Counted from the first letter of the stretch, positions 54,001 to 57,726 are shown. The stretch: 64,000 bases of DNA from Heligmosomoides polygyrus polygyrus (GCA_947396885.1 OX377204.1:49401139-49465138), one strand, 5' to 3'. Program-made: numbers and translations. The notes: a model not told the origin generated them from the sequence alone.

Positions 54001-56462
54001 GCTAACCTTGAGTCGGGAACCTTTCCTTGTAAGAGGTGTAAACACTGAAGAAGAAGAATAGGGAGGAAGAAGATTAGGTTTCCTCAATCGCCAGAATTGC
54101 ACGCGCTTTTGTGTTCGGTTTTCAGGATTCGTAAGTTTAGTCGGCAGTCTTGATTCCAAAGTTTACCCAGTAAAGCTTAAAGAGTAGCGTTACTCAATCC
54201 CCCTTGATATTCTATTTATTTGGGATGTCGTGGAGGCGATTTGAATACGTATTTGGCATACGCAATGACATGTAGAGGCCAGCCGATGAACAGGTCAGTG
54301 GTTTACCCTTCCCAGACCATTCTTGTGTCGATTCACCGACCCCGGAGGGATGCAGCGCTTGGTTGGCCTGGGTGGGAAATCCGAACCAAGAACCTGTATT
54401 GTGGGCAGGCGACTGCCGACAACTTCTCCGACTACGCCCAACGCGCTGGGTTGGAAATACATAGTATTTTCTGTCCAGACAATAAAGGCGCTGACTGCGC
54501 CATCTGTCTAGTCACTTCACGGATCGCTCCCTCTTTCTCTAACATTGGTGTCCACTCTCGCTCTGGTTCCTTCCAGGAATCCCGAGATGTGACCCATCCC
54601 TGTTGGACGTCAACTCTCTACGAATCGTTATTCATAACGTGTTGAACTGGCCATTTCAATACAAATTCTGGAGATGTTGTCGGCATCGTTGTTCTACAGA
54701 GAGAATGGATATTGTTGCCACGTAGTGATTCTTTTGCCAGTTCGTCAATTGTTCTGGAGACGTATTACGGGAATAGACTTTCCACACGTCCTCATGGGAT
54801 AGGATATCCGAGGTAGCGGATGTCGCTAGGGACAACTTCGTTCCAAAGTGATTTGCCAAAGTGAGACTCACCGTTTCTGTTGTTCCTAGCAGCTGGCGAG
54901 CAGACCACCGTTGCAATGTCCGCTCTCATGAACAAGGTTTTTTTAGTCGGAAGAGTAGAATATTCAAGGAAAGGCGGAAAGCTTGACGCCTGGAAAAGAG
55001 GAAACAACTAGAGTTCCTGAAGCGTGTGTTTCTCTATTCTCGGTCGCCGTGCATGCGAAAAATTATATTTTCACGTGCGCAAAGATACAGGCATAGGAAT
55101 CTAAAGCCTCAAGAAGCGCAGCTTCGCTGTCTACTGTCGACGACTATCGAACCGCAGGCCTGCAATAGCTTGCTTCCTTGTGTCCATAAGTCAAGGGTTG
55201 TGGAAAGTTGTAGCGGCTTCTCAAAACTTGCCAAGTTCTCTCCATTAACATAACATAGCAACACAGTCCTTTATTCGGGTTGGGAGACCAGACGTTCACA
55301 TGGGTGCTTGTCTGTTCGACAAGGAATAATAACAAATTATCAAACTCAGTCGGAGAAGGCTCGCTTTATTGAACTCATCGCAGCCTAAAGAAGTCTGTCG
55401 TCTGTCGCAGGATTCGATTTGTCGTCTTTGAATCGGCTAGCCGACGTCAAGTTCGCGCACCGCTCCGATCGCAACCTGCTGCACTACATCGTGCAAGTGG
55501 CCGAGAACCGTCTCCCCGACCTGCTGAAGTTGAGGAGGGAGCTCGCCGCCGTGTACGACGCTGCCAGATACAAGTAGGTGGCTTTACTCCTCATCCGCTT
55601 CGACGTCGACATGCGCTGTTCTTCGCTTTCAGCCGAAACGAAGTCGTTGCCGAGATTCGGAGTCTGGAGCAGTCGATCGCCGCGGTTCGTACGGAGCTGG
55701 CCTTCGTTACAGAAGCGGCAACAGCTGAGTCGCCCGCGAACGAGCTAACCGACGAGGAGCGCTCGAAGGTTGCTTCTATTTTTACGCTTCCTAGAGCAGT
55801 GCTTATGGAGAGACATTCAGGACGTATTCGAGAGTGTGGCGAAGCAATTCGTGACGTCTGCAACCGAGCAGTACCGCGTGCTGGAGAAGCAGCACAGCGA
55901 AATGAAAGCTAAGGTGAGCAGTCTAAGGAGCTGGCCAGTTCGCGGTCGCTTCAACGAGGCGATGTTTTGCAGTTCTCGGCATGCGCCGCTCAGTTCTGTT
56001 TCGACTCGCTCAACCCCGAGGAGATGTTCACCTGCGTGGCCAGATTCCTCACTGCGTTGTGCGACGCTCAGCAGCAGTTGTGGACCGAAAACGAGCAGAA
56101 GGAGCAAGTGAAGCGGCAGACCATTGCCAGGAGCTACTTCGCCAAGAAAAGTAGGCACGCATCCTTTCAAGAAAGACGTCGCGGAAAAGGCTGTCTCTCA
56201 CAAAATTTTGAGGCATGTGCTGACTCAGTCTCAGAAAAAGTAGCCAGGGCACATACTGCTCCTTACCTCTTCGTCATTTTTTGCGGGAGATCTCTCCCAA
56301 AAGCTAGCTAAACTTTGCATTTCAGCCACGCGTCGGCGCGAGAATGAGCGGGACTTCGATCAAATCATCAACGCGCTGCAGTCGGGCGATCTCTTTAAGG
56401 ATGACCTCAGCCGGCTCCGAACCTCATTCCGGGTGCAGAAGAAGAACAGAGCGAAGCCCTGA
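2899..56462 (+). CDS. daam-1: DAAM-family formin, 23 of about 24 coding exons
   Basis: DAAM formins nucleate and processively elongate unbranched actin filaments in the cytoplasm and act downstream of Rho GTPases and Dishevelled. Exons, in order, are 2899-3063, 3093-3206, 14222-14367, 22210-22345, 32715-32798, 33043-33123, 33177-33238, (one not found), 38839-38996, 39138-39276, 45794-45939, 46001-46144, 46202-46334, 46433-46555, 51749-51850, 51902-52039, 52488-52603, 52658-52746, 52852-52968, 55411-55573, 55633-55768, 55797-55913, 55973-56150 and 56326-56462. Every junction has GT..AG ends and matching codon phase, except across the missing exon. DAAM rather than Diaphanous is indicated by the FH3 blocks [12 protein letters not shown] and [10 protein letters not shown] and the FH2 block LPKDMLEQ. 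Predicted length is about 1005 residues, against about 1078 in human DAAM1. The gene spans 53.6 kb mainly because its introns are full of transposons. The symbol is by homology only. Confidence 0.9.
3064..3092 (+). other. daam-1: ultra-short 29-nt intron
   Basis: The intron begins GTAAGC and ends CGTCAG. It has an in-frame TAG and a length not divisible by three. Removing it joins two blocks that align with DAAM proteins in phase 0. Confidence 0.65.
3093..3206 (+). CDS. daam-1: DAAM exon 2, start of GTPase-binding region
   Basis: It encodes 38 residues including [19 protein letters not shown]. This matches the DAAM block with LDLTDKHREAMFALPAEKK spacing, which opens the GBD/FH3 region. Phase 0 at both ends; donor GTGAGC. 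Confidence 0.8.
3229..3271 (+). other. G-rich tract just inside intron 2
   Basis: The tract has runs of G including one of about ten, beginning about 22 nt after the exon 2 donor. Several G-runs separated by short spacers could form a G-quadruplex in RNA or DNA. Function is unknown. Confidence 0.45.
3272..3719. other. intron 2, unannotated stretch
   Basis: Sequence between the G-rich tract and the mariner element. No recognisable coding or repeat signal. Confidence 0.4.
3720..4959 (+). mobile_element. mariner transposon (inactive)
   Basis: TTAGGTTGAGTC at the left end and its complement GACTCAACCTAA at the right are flanked by TA on both sides (3718-3719, 4960-4961). The length of 1240 bp is typical of mariner elements. 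It lies in formin intron 2. Confidence 0.85.
3884..4807 (+). pseudogene. mariner transposase, degraded
   Basis: Fragments in different frames give [11 protein letters not shown] (first catalytic Asp), FFHQGN where mariners have QDN (second Asp replaced by Gly), and TPDIAPYD (third Asp). Several frameshifts and stops interrupt it. Transposase activity is excluded by these changes. Confidence 0.82.
4962..8544. other. intron 2, unannotated stretch
   Basis: Only short unassigned reading frames. No recognised transposon terminus, gene family or RNA. Confidence 0.4.
8455..8552 (+). pseudogene. left part of a reading frame split by the hAT insertion
   Basis: This frame is open up to the insertion and continues in the same frame from 13672 if the insertion and one target-site copy are removed, giving about 118 codons. 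It includes [19 protein letters not shown]. No family recognised; it may be an open frame by chance. Confidence 0.3.
8545..8552 (+). other. 8-bp target-site duplication, left copy
   Basis: GTCCATAG directly abuts the element end CAGGGATG. An identical octamer follows the right end at 13664-13671. Confidence 0.85.
9017..9211. repeat. 195-bp segment present only in the left palindrome arm
   Basis: It is bounded by GTGCGCCGTG at 9017 and again at 9212. The right arm has a single copy and no intervening sequence. This is the footprint of a deletion by short homology in the right arm, or a duplication in the left. Confidence 0.75.
9893..10047. repeat. GC-rich short inverted-repeat insert (MITE-like)
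   Basis: GTTATACTCCCGCGGCAGCA begins one end, and its near-complement ending GGGAGTATAAC forms the other. It interrupts the left palindrome arm and has no counterpart in the right arm. The interior is strongly GC-rich, unlike its surroundings. Confidence 0.7.
10441..10610 (+). repeat. diverged direct copy of a palindrome-arm segment
   Basis: It shares CCTAAGCTAA(G/A)CCATTCTACTTT and GTGCAATTT with about 11115-11285 in the same orientation. This implies an older multi-copy family in the palindrome core. Confidence 0.65.
11928..12008 (-). repeat. interspersed repeat family, copy 3 (short)
   Basis: It contains GACTTGTCCATCGGCTGGTC and CACAAGTCATTG, matching the reverse strand of the family. 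Truncated on both sides, it lies next to the right palindrome end. Confidence 0.6.
12009..13107. repeat. hAT interior with degenerate ATCGAT-rich repeats
   Basis: Around 12288-12610 the motifs TTGGTCAAAT and AATCGAT(A/G)CTATCGAT recur at about 110-120 nt spacing. An AC-dinucleotide run lies at about 12768-12780. No coding region recognised. Confidence 0.5.
13108..13362 (+). repeat. interspersed repeat family, copy 4 (longest)
   Basis: It begins near GGACGGCGTTACTCAATCCC and runs through GATGCGCCAGCGCATTCTAC and TTGGCCATACAATGACTTGC to GGTATCGGGTGCA. Use it as the reference copy within this window. Confidence 0.75.
13664..13671 (+). other. 8-bp target-site duplication, right copy
   Basis: GTCCATAG, identical to 8545-8552, directly follows the terminal CATCCCTG. 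Confidence 0.85.
13672..13927 (+). pseudogene. right part of the reading frame split by the hAT insertion
   Basis: It continues in frame from 8552, with segments such as [18 protein letters not shown], and stops with TGA after PIK. Unrecognised. It lies just upstream of formin exon 3 but is not needed for phase continuity there. Confidence 0.3.
14222..14367 (+). CDS. daam-1: DAAM exon 3, GTPase-binding region
   Basis: Phase 0 acceptor TATTCAG; ends phase 2 before GTCGGT. It encodes [18 protein letters not shown] followed by [11 protein letters not shown], matching the DAAM helix that ends in ALRTK. The similarity is weak alone. Support comes from its phase fit to exon 2 and to exon 4, whose first codons continue the conserved FV..F block. 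Confidence 0.65.
14368..15539. other. intron 3, unannotated stretch
   Basis: A 63-codon frame (14359-14550) overlaps the exon 3 donor but in another frame. Otherwise only unassigned short frames and a G-run near 14707-14715. Confidence 0.35.
15540..15830 (+). pseudogene. LINE C-terminal fragment
   Basis: Translated pieces [16 protein letters not shown] and [19 protein letters not shown] match the C-terminal region of nematode non-LTR reverse transcriptases. The family motif is WYGHVLR..E.SVRK. Frames are broken by stops. Confidence 0.65.
15990..18970 (-). mobile_element. RTE-clade LINE, near full length, inactive
   Basis: Reading the minus strand from about 18958: endonuclease start ([20 protein letters not shown]), endonuclease core with VIVGD, then reverse transcriptase and C-terminal region to 16008. 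Several frameshifts separate the parts. The 3' end carries CAGGTGATACAGGTGATA, the short tandem tail typical of RTE elements. It lies in formin intron 3, antisense to the gene. Confidence 0.85.
16008..16964 (-). pseudogene. RTE reverse transcriptase, C-terminal 318 residues
   Basis: The longest intact part of the element. It contains [15 protein letters not shown] palm sequence (here [12 protein letters not shown]) and the catalytic [10 protein letters not shown], then [20 protein letters not shown] and a terminal [15 protein letters not shown]. Upstream reverse transcriptase parts (17113-17718) are in other frames, so it is not a functional protein. Confidence 0.88.
18971..20205. other. possible RTE 5' region and unannotated intron
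   Basis: Sequence up to about 19410 may belong to the RTE 5' end. The rest has only short unassigned frames, for example 19762-20058 minus. Confidence 0.35.
20206..20307. repeat. 33-bp-arm hairpin
   Basis: ATAGATCCGAAAACTAACAA begins the left arm (20206-20241). The right arm (20275-20307) is its complement except for a 3-nt bulge. Loop about 33 nt. Confidence 0.85.
20308..21994. other. intron 3, unannotated stretch
   Basis: It holds a TTTA microsatellite near 20928-20947, a GTTT run near 21036-21053 and CTT runs near 21250-21275. No gene recognised. Confidence 0.4.
21995..22045. repeat. 23-bp-arm hairpin
   Basis: TATAAATCAGGTCG and its complement flank a 4-nt loop. The arms match with a single 1-nt indel. 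It lies about 165 nt before formin exon 4. Confidence 0.85.
22210..22345 (+). CDS. daam-1: DAAM exon 4, armadillo/FH3 region
   Basis: Acceptor CATTTTAG, entering in phase 2 and leaving in phase 0 before GTTGGT. It encodes [19 protein letters not shown] and then [12 protein letters not shown], corresponding to the DAAM1 segment with DGLSCILNFL and IKALMNNS. This is a typical armadillo-like helical repeat. Confidence 0.78.
22446..22537. repeat. short inverted repeat with 22-bp arms
   Basis: CCGCCCTCTAACGGTGAAAA (22446 on) is complementary to 22516-22537 with two mismatches. It overlaps the left end of the next element. Confidence 0.7.
22534..22744. mobile_element. MITE-like element, 211 bp
   Basis: The ends at 22534-22564 and 22713-22744 are about 30-bp imperfect inverted repeats built around GGAAAGCGGTTGAT and CCCCTGG. 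A related motif recurs near 22835-22860. No coding capacity; family unassigned. Confidence 0.6.
22745..24000. other. intron 4, unannotated stretch
   Basis: Only a small direct repeat, ACGGTAGTATTACAGCT, near 23074 and 23119. No gene recognised. Confidence 0.35.
24001..24048. repeat. 19-bp perfect hairpin
   Basis: AGCAAAGGCATGGAGAAGA (24001-24019) and its exact complement (24030-24048) flank a 10-nt loop. Confidence 0.85.
24345..25916 (-). mobile_element. Tc1-family transposon
   Basis: The ends start CAGTGGCGTCCAAAAGTTTG. The 36-bp terminal repeats differ at one position and are flanked by TA (24343-24344, 25917-25918). An internal repeat around GTGAAATTTGGATATG (24416 on and its complement near 25830) gives an IR/DR-like layout. 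The element is 1572 bp. Confidence 0.92.
24611..25656 (-). pseudogene. Tc1 transposase, one frameshift
   Basis: The N-terminal half (25656 to about 25140) has the paired-like DNA-binding helices and GRPR-type hook (SGRPRITT). The C-terminal half continues in a second frame. Catalytic sites [16 protein letters not shown] and SPIEHLWE follow the DD34E spacing. A 2-nt excess in a GTGTGG run near 25135 separates the halves. Otherwise the protein looks well preserved. Confidence 0.92.
25919..26016. repeat. TACA microsatellite
   Basis: About 24 TACA units, slightly interrupted. It starts at the right flank of the Tc1 element and resumes at 27071 after the foldback insertion. Confidence 0.95.
26017..27068. 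mobile_element. 1.05-kb foldback element with mariner-like ends
   Basis: Ends TTAGGTTGTCCCATAAGT and TTAGATTGTCCCATAAGT are flanked by TA. Each arm is about 480 bp and matches the other with moderate divergence, for example AAAGTCCAACCACAGA with its partner near 26400. Only about 80 nt lie in the centre. It has no transposase; the TA target suggests mobilisation by a mariner transposase. Confidence 0.9.
27071..27095. repeat. TACA microsatellite, continuation
   Basis: Five or so TACA units directly after the foldback element, the other side of the same interrupted tract. Confidence 0.85.
27096..29854. other. intron 4, unannotated stretch
   Basis: It has moderately long unassigned frames at 27496-27801 minus, 27881-28237 plus and 28482-28832 plus. 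None matches a family I recognise, and none has clear splice or start context. Confidence 0.35.
30240..30289. repeat. 22-bp hairpin within the CR1 fragment
   Basis: The arms at 30240-30261 and 30268-30289 differ at one base, with about 6 nt of loop. It replaces the codons expected between RALASRQK and NIYKTY. Confidence 0.85.
30752..30809. repeat. 24-bp perfect hairpin within the CR1 fragment
   Basis: AGCAGGATAGCCCAGTATCT begins the left arm. The right arm is its exact complement after a 10-nt loop. It sits where the CR1 finger/palm link is deleted. The next bases repeat a segment (TTGCCCATGGGGCCAT) also present at about 31015. Confidence 0.9.
31131..32714. other. intron 4, unannotated stretch
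   Basis: It contains a GT run near 32204-32220. The 165-codon minus frame at 31743-32240 and the plus frame at 32463 are unassigned; the latter merely runs into exon 5. Confidence 0.35.
32715..32798 (+). CDS. daam-1: DAAM exon 5, FH3 region
   Basis: It encodes 28 residues, [19 protein letters not shown] and on, matching the DAAM block QGRAHVLAHSESINVIAQS. Acceptor TTTACAG and donor GTGAGA, phase 0 at both ends. Confidence 0.88.
33043..33123 (+). CDS. daam-1: DAAM exon 6, FH3 region
   Basis: It encodes 27 residues, [20 protein letters not shown] and on, matching VLEILGAVCLVPGGHKKVL of DAAM1. Acceptor CTTTTAG, donor GTATGC, phase 0 at both ends. Confidence 0.92.
33177..33238 (+). CDS. daam-1: DAAM exon 7, FH3 region
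   Basis: It encodes [15 protein letters not shown], almost identical to the DAAM signature [13 protein letters not shown]. Acceptor CTCTGTCTCAG after a 53-nt intron. It leaves in phase 2, which does not fit the next recognised exon. Confidence 0.92.
33239..33602. other. intron sequence after exon 7
   Basis: Nothing recognised. The missing formin exon of about 94 nt should lie between here and 38838. Confidence 0.35.
33603..34333. mobile_element. inverted-repeat element, about 730 bp
   Basis: About 80-bp arms at 33603-33680 and 34251-34333, sharing AATAATCCTGCAAAAGGTTT and a diverged outer part. A short tandem repeat of GGTCGATCATGTTCGCAATG lies in the interior near 33770-33822. No coding region; family unassigned. 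Confidence 0.65.
34334..34724. other. intron, unannotated stretch
   Basis: No recognised gene. It may include the decayed 5' part of the following LINE. Confidence 0.3.
34725..35640 (+). pseudogene. LINE reverse transcriptase, decayed
   Basis: Pieces in several frames: [66 protein letters not shown] where the active site should read YADDVMLA, and [20 protein letters not shown]. The second catalytic Asp region is mutated. Same group as the 15540 fragment. Confidence 0.85.
35641..38025. other. intron, unannotated stretch
   Basis: A GAT/GAA-rich stretch at 35705-35745 and short unassigned frames. No recognised exon or element. Confidence 0.35.
38026..38160. mobile_element. PIF/Harbinger-type MITE, 135 bp
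   Basis: Inverted ends GGTCCCGTTTATACTTC and AGCCCCGTTTATACTTC are flanked by TAA on both sides (38023-38025, 38161-38163). A 3-bp TWA duplication is the Harbinger signature. The interior is rich in CGCGTCGC-like motifs. No coding capacity. Confidence 0.75.
38161..38838. other. intron before the FH3 exon at 38839
   Basis: A 143-codon plus frame at 38356-38787 is unassigned. It does not resemble the missing DAAM block. Confidence 0.35.
38839..38996 (+). CDS. daam-1: DAAM exon after the gap, FH3 dimerisation region
   Basis: It encodes [18 protein letters not shown] and then [15 protein letters not shown], matching DAAM1 SLDFRLHLRYEFLMLGI and DFFEMLRNEDE. Acceptor GCTTTCAG read in phase 0; donor GTAAGC in phase 2. 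Confidence 0.93.
39138..39276 (+). CDS. daam-1: DAAM FH3 exon
   Basis: The exon enters in phase 2, completing a GGA codon, and leaves in phase 0 at ATG|GTAACT. It encodes [20 protein letters not shown] and then [11 protein letters not shown], matching DAAM1 AYPHFMSILHHCLQM. Confidence 0.92.
39277..40405. other. intron, unannotated stretch
   Basis: No recognised gene or element up to the LTR target site. Confidence 0.35.
40406..40409 (+). other. 4-bp target-site duplication (left)
   Basis: GAGC abuts the left LTR edge and is repeated at 45280-45283 after the right LTR. Confidence 0.7.
40410..40893 (-). repeat. 3' LTR (484 bp) of the Ty3/gypsy element
   Basis: It differs from the LTR at 44796-45279 at two positions that I can see (G/A in AAT(G/A)GGGCCC, T/C in AGCC(T/C)ACG). 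On the minus strand it starts TGTAAGG and ends TTATTATA. The TA rather than CA end is unusual. Confidence 0.88.
40894..42303 (-). other. LTR element 3' internal region, no gene recognised
   Basis: Between integrase and the 3' LTR. Frames at 40984-41265 and 41778-42002 minus are unassigned. No clear polypurine tract is seen next to the 3' LTR. Confidence 0.4.
42304..43390 (-). pseudogene. Ty3/gypsy integrase, frameshifted
   Basis: Three frames cover it. The N-terminal zinc-binding H2C2 ([11 protein letters not shown] to CPQCQKRK) and HSDVIGPL carrying the first catalytic Asp lie in 43390-43019. VTDQGSNF and NGQVERAN (35 residues between Asp and Glu) lie in 42968-42507. The C-terminal domain ([14 protein letters not shown]) lies in 42558-42304. 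Frameshifts near 43023 and 42545 break the protein. Confidence 0.92.
43560..43768 (-). pseudogene. Ty3/gypsy RNase H segment
   Basis: The minus strand reads [34 protein letters not shown] and [14 protein letters not shown], the typical end of gypsy RNase H. The frame is cut at about 43768 and nothing of reverse transcriptase is found upstream. Confidence 0.85.
43769..44773 (-). other. LTR element 5' internal region, gag/RT not found
   Basis: An AT-rich kilobase without a recognisable gag or reverse transcriptase, consistent with an internal deletion. It includes a small hairpin at 44559-44586. Confidence 0.5.
44559..44586. repeat. 12-bp perfect hairpin
   Basis: ATACTGTTACTT, a 4-nt loop, then the exact complement. 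Confidence 0.8.
44774..44795 (-). promoter_or_regulatory. candidate tRNA primer-binding site
   Basis: On the minus strand, TGGAGGTCCCGGCTCGCA starts directly at the LTR edge. The TGG pairs with the CCA end of a tRNA. The tRNA species is not identified. Confidence 0.55.
44796..45279 (-). repeat. 5' LTR (484 bp) of the Ty3/gypsy element
   Basis: Same length as, and nearly identical to, 40410-40893. Followed on the plus strand by the GAGC target copy at 45280-45283. Confidence 0.88.
45284..45793. other. intron, unannotated stretch
   Basis: No recognised element between the LTR retrotransposon and the next formin exon. Confidence 0.4.
45794..45939 (+). CDS. daam-1: DAAM exon, end of FH3
   Basis: It encodes [17 protein letters not shown], matching the DAAM block WLLLDRIIQQIVIQ. 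It ends in a helix leading to the coiled coil. Acceptor TTTCCTAG phase 0, donor GTGAGT phase 2. Confidence 0.9.
46001..46144 (+). CDS. daam-1: DAAM coiled-coil exon
   Basis: It encodes a charged heptad-like helix, [20 protein letters not shown] and on. In DAAM1 the equivalent coiled coil is clearly longer. Phase 2 at both ends; donor GTGCTT is weak. Confidence 0.85.
46202..46334 (+). CDS. daam-1: DAAM FH1 (proline-rich) exon
   Basis: It enters after CTCTTCAG in phase 2 and encodes a serine-rich lead-in and one proline tract, [22 protein letters not shown]1 binds profilin-actin and feeds the FH2 domain. Only one long poly-proline run is present, whereas DAAM1 has several. Donor GTGCCC is weak, so an alternative 3' end is possible, but the phase 0 join to the FH2 exon is exact. 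Confidence 0.85.
46433..46555 (+). CDS. daam-1: DAAM FH2 exon, lasso
   Basis: It encodes [20 protein letters not shown] and then [12 protein letters not shown], matching LKSFNWSKLPENKLEGTVW of DAAM1. This is the FH2 lasso that clasps the partner subunit of the dimer. Phase 0 at both ends. Confidence 0.95.
46934..50030 (-). mobile_element. second RTE-clade LINE, inactive
   Basis: Minus strand order: N-terminus with [20 protein letters not shown] (about 49760-49640), endonuclease with [11 protein letters not shown] and [11 protein letters not shown] (49584-49162), [11 protein letters not shown] (49083 on), reverse transcriptase (48712-47507), and C-terminal pieces to about 46950. Tandem ATCAAAGT units at 46934-46950 form the RTE-type 3' tail. 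It is clearly diverged from the first RTE, so it is a distinct subfamily. Antisense in a formin intron. Confidence 0.88.
47507..48712 (-). pseudogene. RTE reverse transcriptase domain, 401-codon open frame
   Basis: An uninterrupted frame covering the fingers, palm and part of the thumb: [64 protein letters not shown] and the catalytic [11 protein letters not shown]. All core motifs are present. It has lost frame with the endonuclease upstream and with the C-terminal region after about 47560, so no complete protein is made. Confidence 0.92.
50031..50379. other. intron, unannotated stretch
   Basis: It begins with a small inverted motif, CACTAAGTGATG, near the RTE 5' end. Otherwise nothing recognised. 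Confidence 0.3.
50380..51600 (-). pseudogene. old LINE remnant
   Basis: Minus-strand translation near 51590-51470 gives [13 protein letters not shown] and [18 protein letters not shown]. This matches the reverse transcriptase block L(F)SVF..DL and F(A)DDIVLVVDT.EE with the catalytic ADD altered to VND. The 3' side (about 50800-50330) has weak LINE-like C-terminal character. Heavily decayed. Confidence 0.55.
51183..51272 (+). repeat. 44-bp tandem duplication
   Basis: CACTCCTTCAATATT(A/G)AAGG ... CTCGATGGTCCC occurs twice in a row with two differences. Confidence 0.85.
51749..51850 (+). CDS. daam-1: DAAM FH2 exon, linker/knob
   Basis: Acceptor TTATTTAG, phase 0. It encodes [19 protein letters not shown] and on, matching LDLEDLERTFSAYQRQ. 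The join MFKQ to LDLE across a 5.2-kb intron reproduces the family sequence VFKILDLE. Confidence 0.92.
51902..52039 (+). CDS. daam-1: DAAM FH2 exon, knob
   Basis: It encodes [20 protein letters not shown] and then [21 protein letters not shown]1 has VIDGRRAQNCNILLSRLKLS and LPKDMLEQ. This is one of the most family-specific segments. Phase 0 at both ends. Confidence 0.97.
52488..52603 (+). CDS. daam-1: DAAM FH2 exon
   Basis: It encodes [16 protein letters not shown] and then [11 protein letters not shown], matching LLKFVPEKSDIDLL and ADRFLFEMSR. Acceptor GTTTCAG phase 0, donor CA|GTAAGT phase 2. Confidence 0.95.
52658..52746 (+). CDS. daam-1: DAAM FH2 exon
   Basis: It encodes [20 protein letters not shown] and on, matching YQQRLQSLYFKKKFAER. 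It enters in phase 2 and leaves in phase 1 before GTGAGT. Confidence 0.92.
52852..52968 (+). CDS. daam-1: DAAM FH2 exon, GNxxN motif
   Basis: It encodes [20 protein letters not shown] followed by GNAFG. The FH2 signature GN-x-x-N and GNA(Y/F)GF are intact. Acceptor CTGTTTCAG; enters and leaves in phase 1. Confidence 0.96.
52969..54185. other. formin intron, unannotated stretch
   Basis: A 93-codon plus frame at 53247-53528 is unassigned and has no splice context matching the formin phases. Confidence 0.35.
54186..54395 (+). repeat. interspersed repeat family, copy 5
   Basis: It begins GCGTTACTCAATCCC and contains GGGATGTCGTGGAGGCGATT and CACCGACCCCGGAGGGATG. Collinear with the 13108 copy but diverged. 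Confidence 0.75.
54396..55410. other. formin intron, unannotated stretch
   Basis: Short unassigned frames only. Confidence 0.35.
55411..55573 (+). CDS. daam-1: DAAM FH2 exon, coiled-coil/post region
   Basis: It encodes [17 protein letters not shown] and [19 protein letters not shown], matching ISSLNKIADTKS and LLHYLITIVENKYP. Together with the previous exon it rebuilds GNAFGF. Acceptor TGTCGCAG, donor GTAGGT. Confidence 0.95.
55633..55768 (+). CDS. daam-1: DAAM FH2 exon
   Basis: It encodes [20 protein letters not shown] and on, matching the MTELDKEISTLRSGLKAVETEL helix. It ends in DEERSK, phase 0, before a weak donor GTTGCT. Confidence 0.88.
55769..55796 (+). other. daam-1: ultra-short 28-nt intron or frameshift
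   Basis: Conserved coding continues in a frame shifted by one base. Removing GTTGCT...CTAGAG (28 nt, GT..AG) restores the frame, but the donor is poor. A one-base assembly or real indel nearby is the alternative, because both frames are open here. Confidence 0.45.
55797..55913 (+). CDS. daam-1: DAAM FH2 exon
   Basis: It encodes [20 protein letters not shown] followed by a charged helix ending in MKAK. It corresponds to the DAAM1 segment FVSVVSQFITVA plus the following helix. Phase 0 at the donor GTGAGC. The exact 5' edge is uncertain. Confidence 0.82.
55973..56150 (+). CDS. daam-1: DAAM FH2 C-terminal exon
   Basis: It encodes [20 protein letters not shown] and a basic/acidic helix. It matches QPDEFFGIFDQFLQAVSEAK of DAAM1, the end of FH2. 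Acceptor TTTTGCAG phase 0, donor GTAGGC phase 1. Confidence 0.9.
56326..56462 (+). CDS. daam-1: DAAM last exon with DAD-like tail
   Basis: It encodes [20 protein letters not shown] and a basic end VQKKNRAKP before TGA. The pattern LxxALxSGxxF followed by basic residues is the Diaphanous autoregulatory domain. In related formins the DAD binds the FH3 region and holds the protein inactive until Rho/Dishevelled engage. Confidence 0.92.
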
Positions 56463-57147
56463 AGCGGCAGCCATTGGATCTTCTGGGAGGATGGCCCTCG
56501 TGCGGAGACCAAATACAGCAGCTGATCGTCCAGAGACCCCAATCCACCGAGATTATGTGACCTCAACTTCGTTCGAAGACGATTCCCTGTGACCTATGTC
56601 CTCATGAACTGCTTTAACGTTTCGATTCTACCTGAAGTGCTCCAACCGAATAGCCCTATCCGTGTTGCCTTTGTTCTTTCACTCGTACCATTCCTTTTGG
56701 TTCTCTAACCATATGCTCCAAGTATTCCCGTTCACGCGATCTCCACTGTAGTCAATGCTTTCGACTTTTCTTCGCATTTGAAGTGATATTTATTGTGAGG
56801 GTTTCCCCTGATGTACGCGTCCCAGTTATCCCATGACAAATTCTTCTTGAAGTCATCGGGATTAGCGGTGATTGCATGTTATCTCGTGTGGGATGGAAGA
56901 ATTGTACTCAAATAATACATATCCTGCGTACGCACATTGTTCTTCTTCCTTTCCTCCGAAAACTGCTGGTAGGAGTAGTGTTTCCACCCTGTATCGCTGG
57001 AAGACTGCGCAGATCGCGAAAGGCGATCATTCTCTGCAGCTCTGCTTCAATAAATTGTCGCCATGCAGAATGTGCCAAGACGCAAAAGCTCTGCTTGAGC
57101 TTCCCCTTGAGCGCGTGCAGTGCAACGACTGTCCCTAATTTGTTTGC
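56463..57147. other. formin 3' UTR and downstream flank
   Basis: No coding region recognised. It contains the AATAAA at 57050. Confidence 0.4.
57050..57055 (+). terminator. possible polyadenylation signal
   Basis: An AATAAA lies about 590 nt after the formin stop codon. I did not notice a nearer canonical hexamer. Assignment to the formin is inference. Confidence 0.3.
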
Positions 57148-57275
57148 GAAAGATGGACGTCATTGTATGGCCAAATGCGCATTCATATCGCCTCCACGAC
57201 ATCCCGTAGAAGTAGAATGCGCTGGCGCATCCCAAAAGGGATTGAGTAACGCCGTCCTTTATCCTTATCCTTGAT
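57148..57275 (-). repeat. interspersed repeat family, copy 6 (partial)
   Basis: It contains CGCCTCCACGACATCCCGTA and GGGATTGAGTAACGCCGTCC, the complement of the 5' half of the 13108 copy. Confidence 0.75.
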
Positions 57276-57726
57276 TTGTTTGCAGTCAGAACTTCTAGAA
57301 TTTTTCGTCGCGAGTCGTCGCAGCTCCATCACACCATCTACAGCGGGTCGTGAAATTTGGACCGCACTAATTGATTCTCGACCTCAATGCAAATTCATCA
57401 CAATCTTCTAGCATAACGTTTTTCAAAAGCTGCTCAGTTATGAAAAGTTGTTCTTTGAAAGACTCCTCTACACCTGCTGGTGGTTCTTTCCTCTCTCTCT
57501 CTTTCTCTCTCCCTCTCTCTCTGATTTCTTAATTTCGTAGCACTTCAGACGGGACACTATGAAGATAAGAATTTTTTATTCCTCTCTTATAATTCTGGTC
57601 CAGCATGTCGTATCAATTTGATGGCCGTACCATCGAAACGAGACCGCGTTTTACAAAAAAAAAACAAGAGATCATATTCATCTATTGAGGATCAATTTCT
57701 CTAGCTAGCATCTTCTGAGCTTCCTC
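57276..57726. other. unannotated stretch with CT microsatellite
   Basis: A CT-rich run at about 57488-57522 and a poly-A tract near 57653. No gene recognised. Confidence 0.45.
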
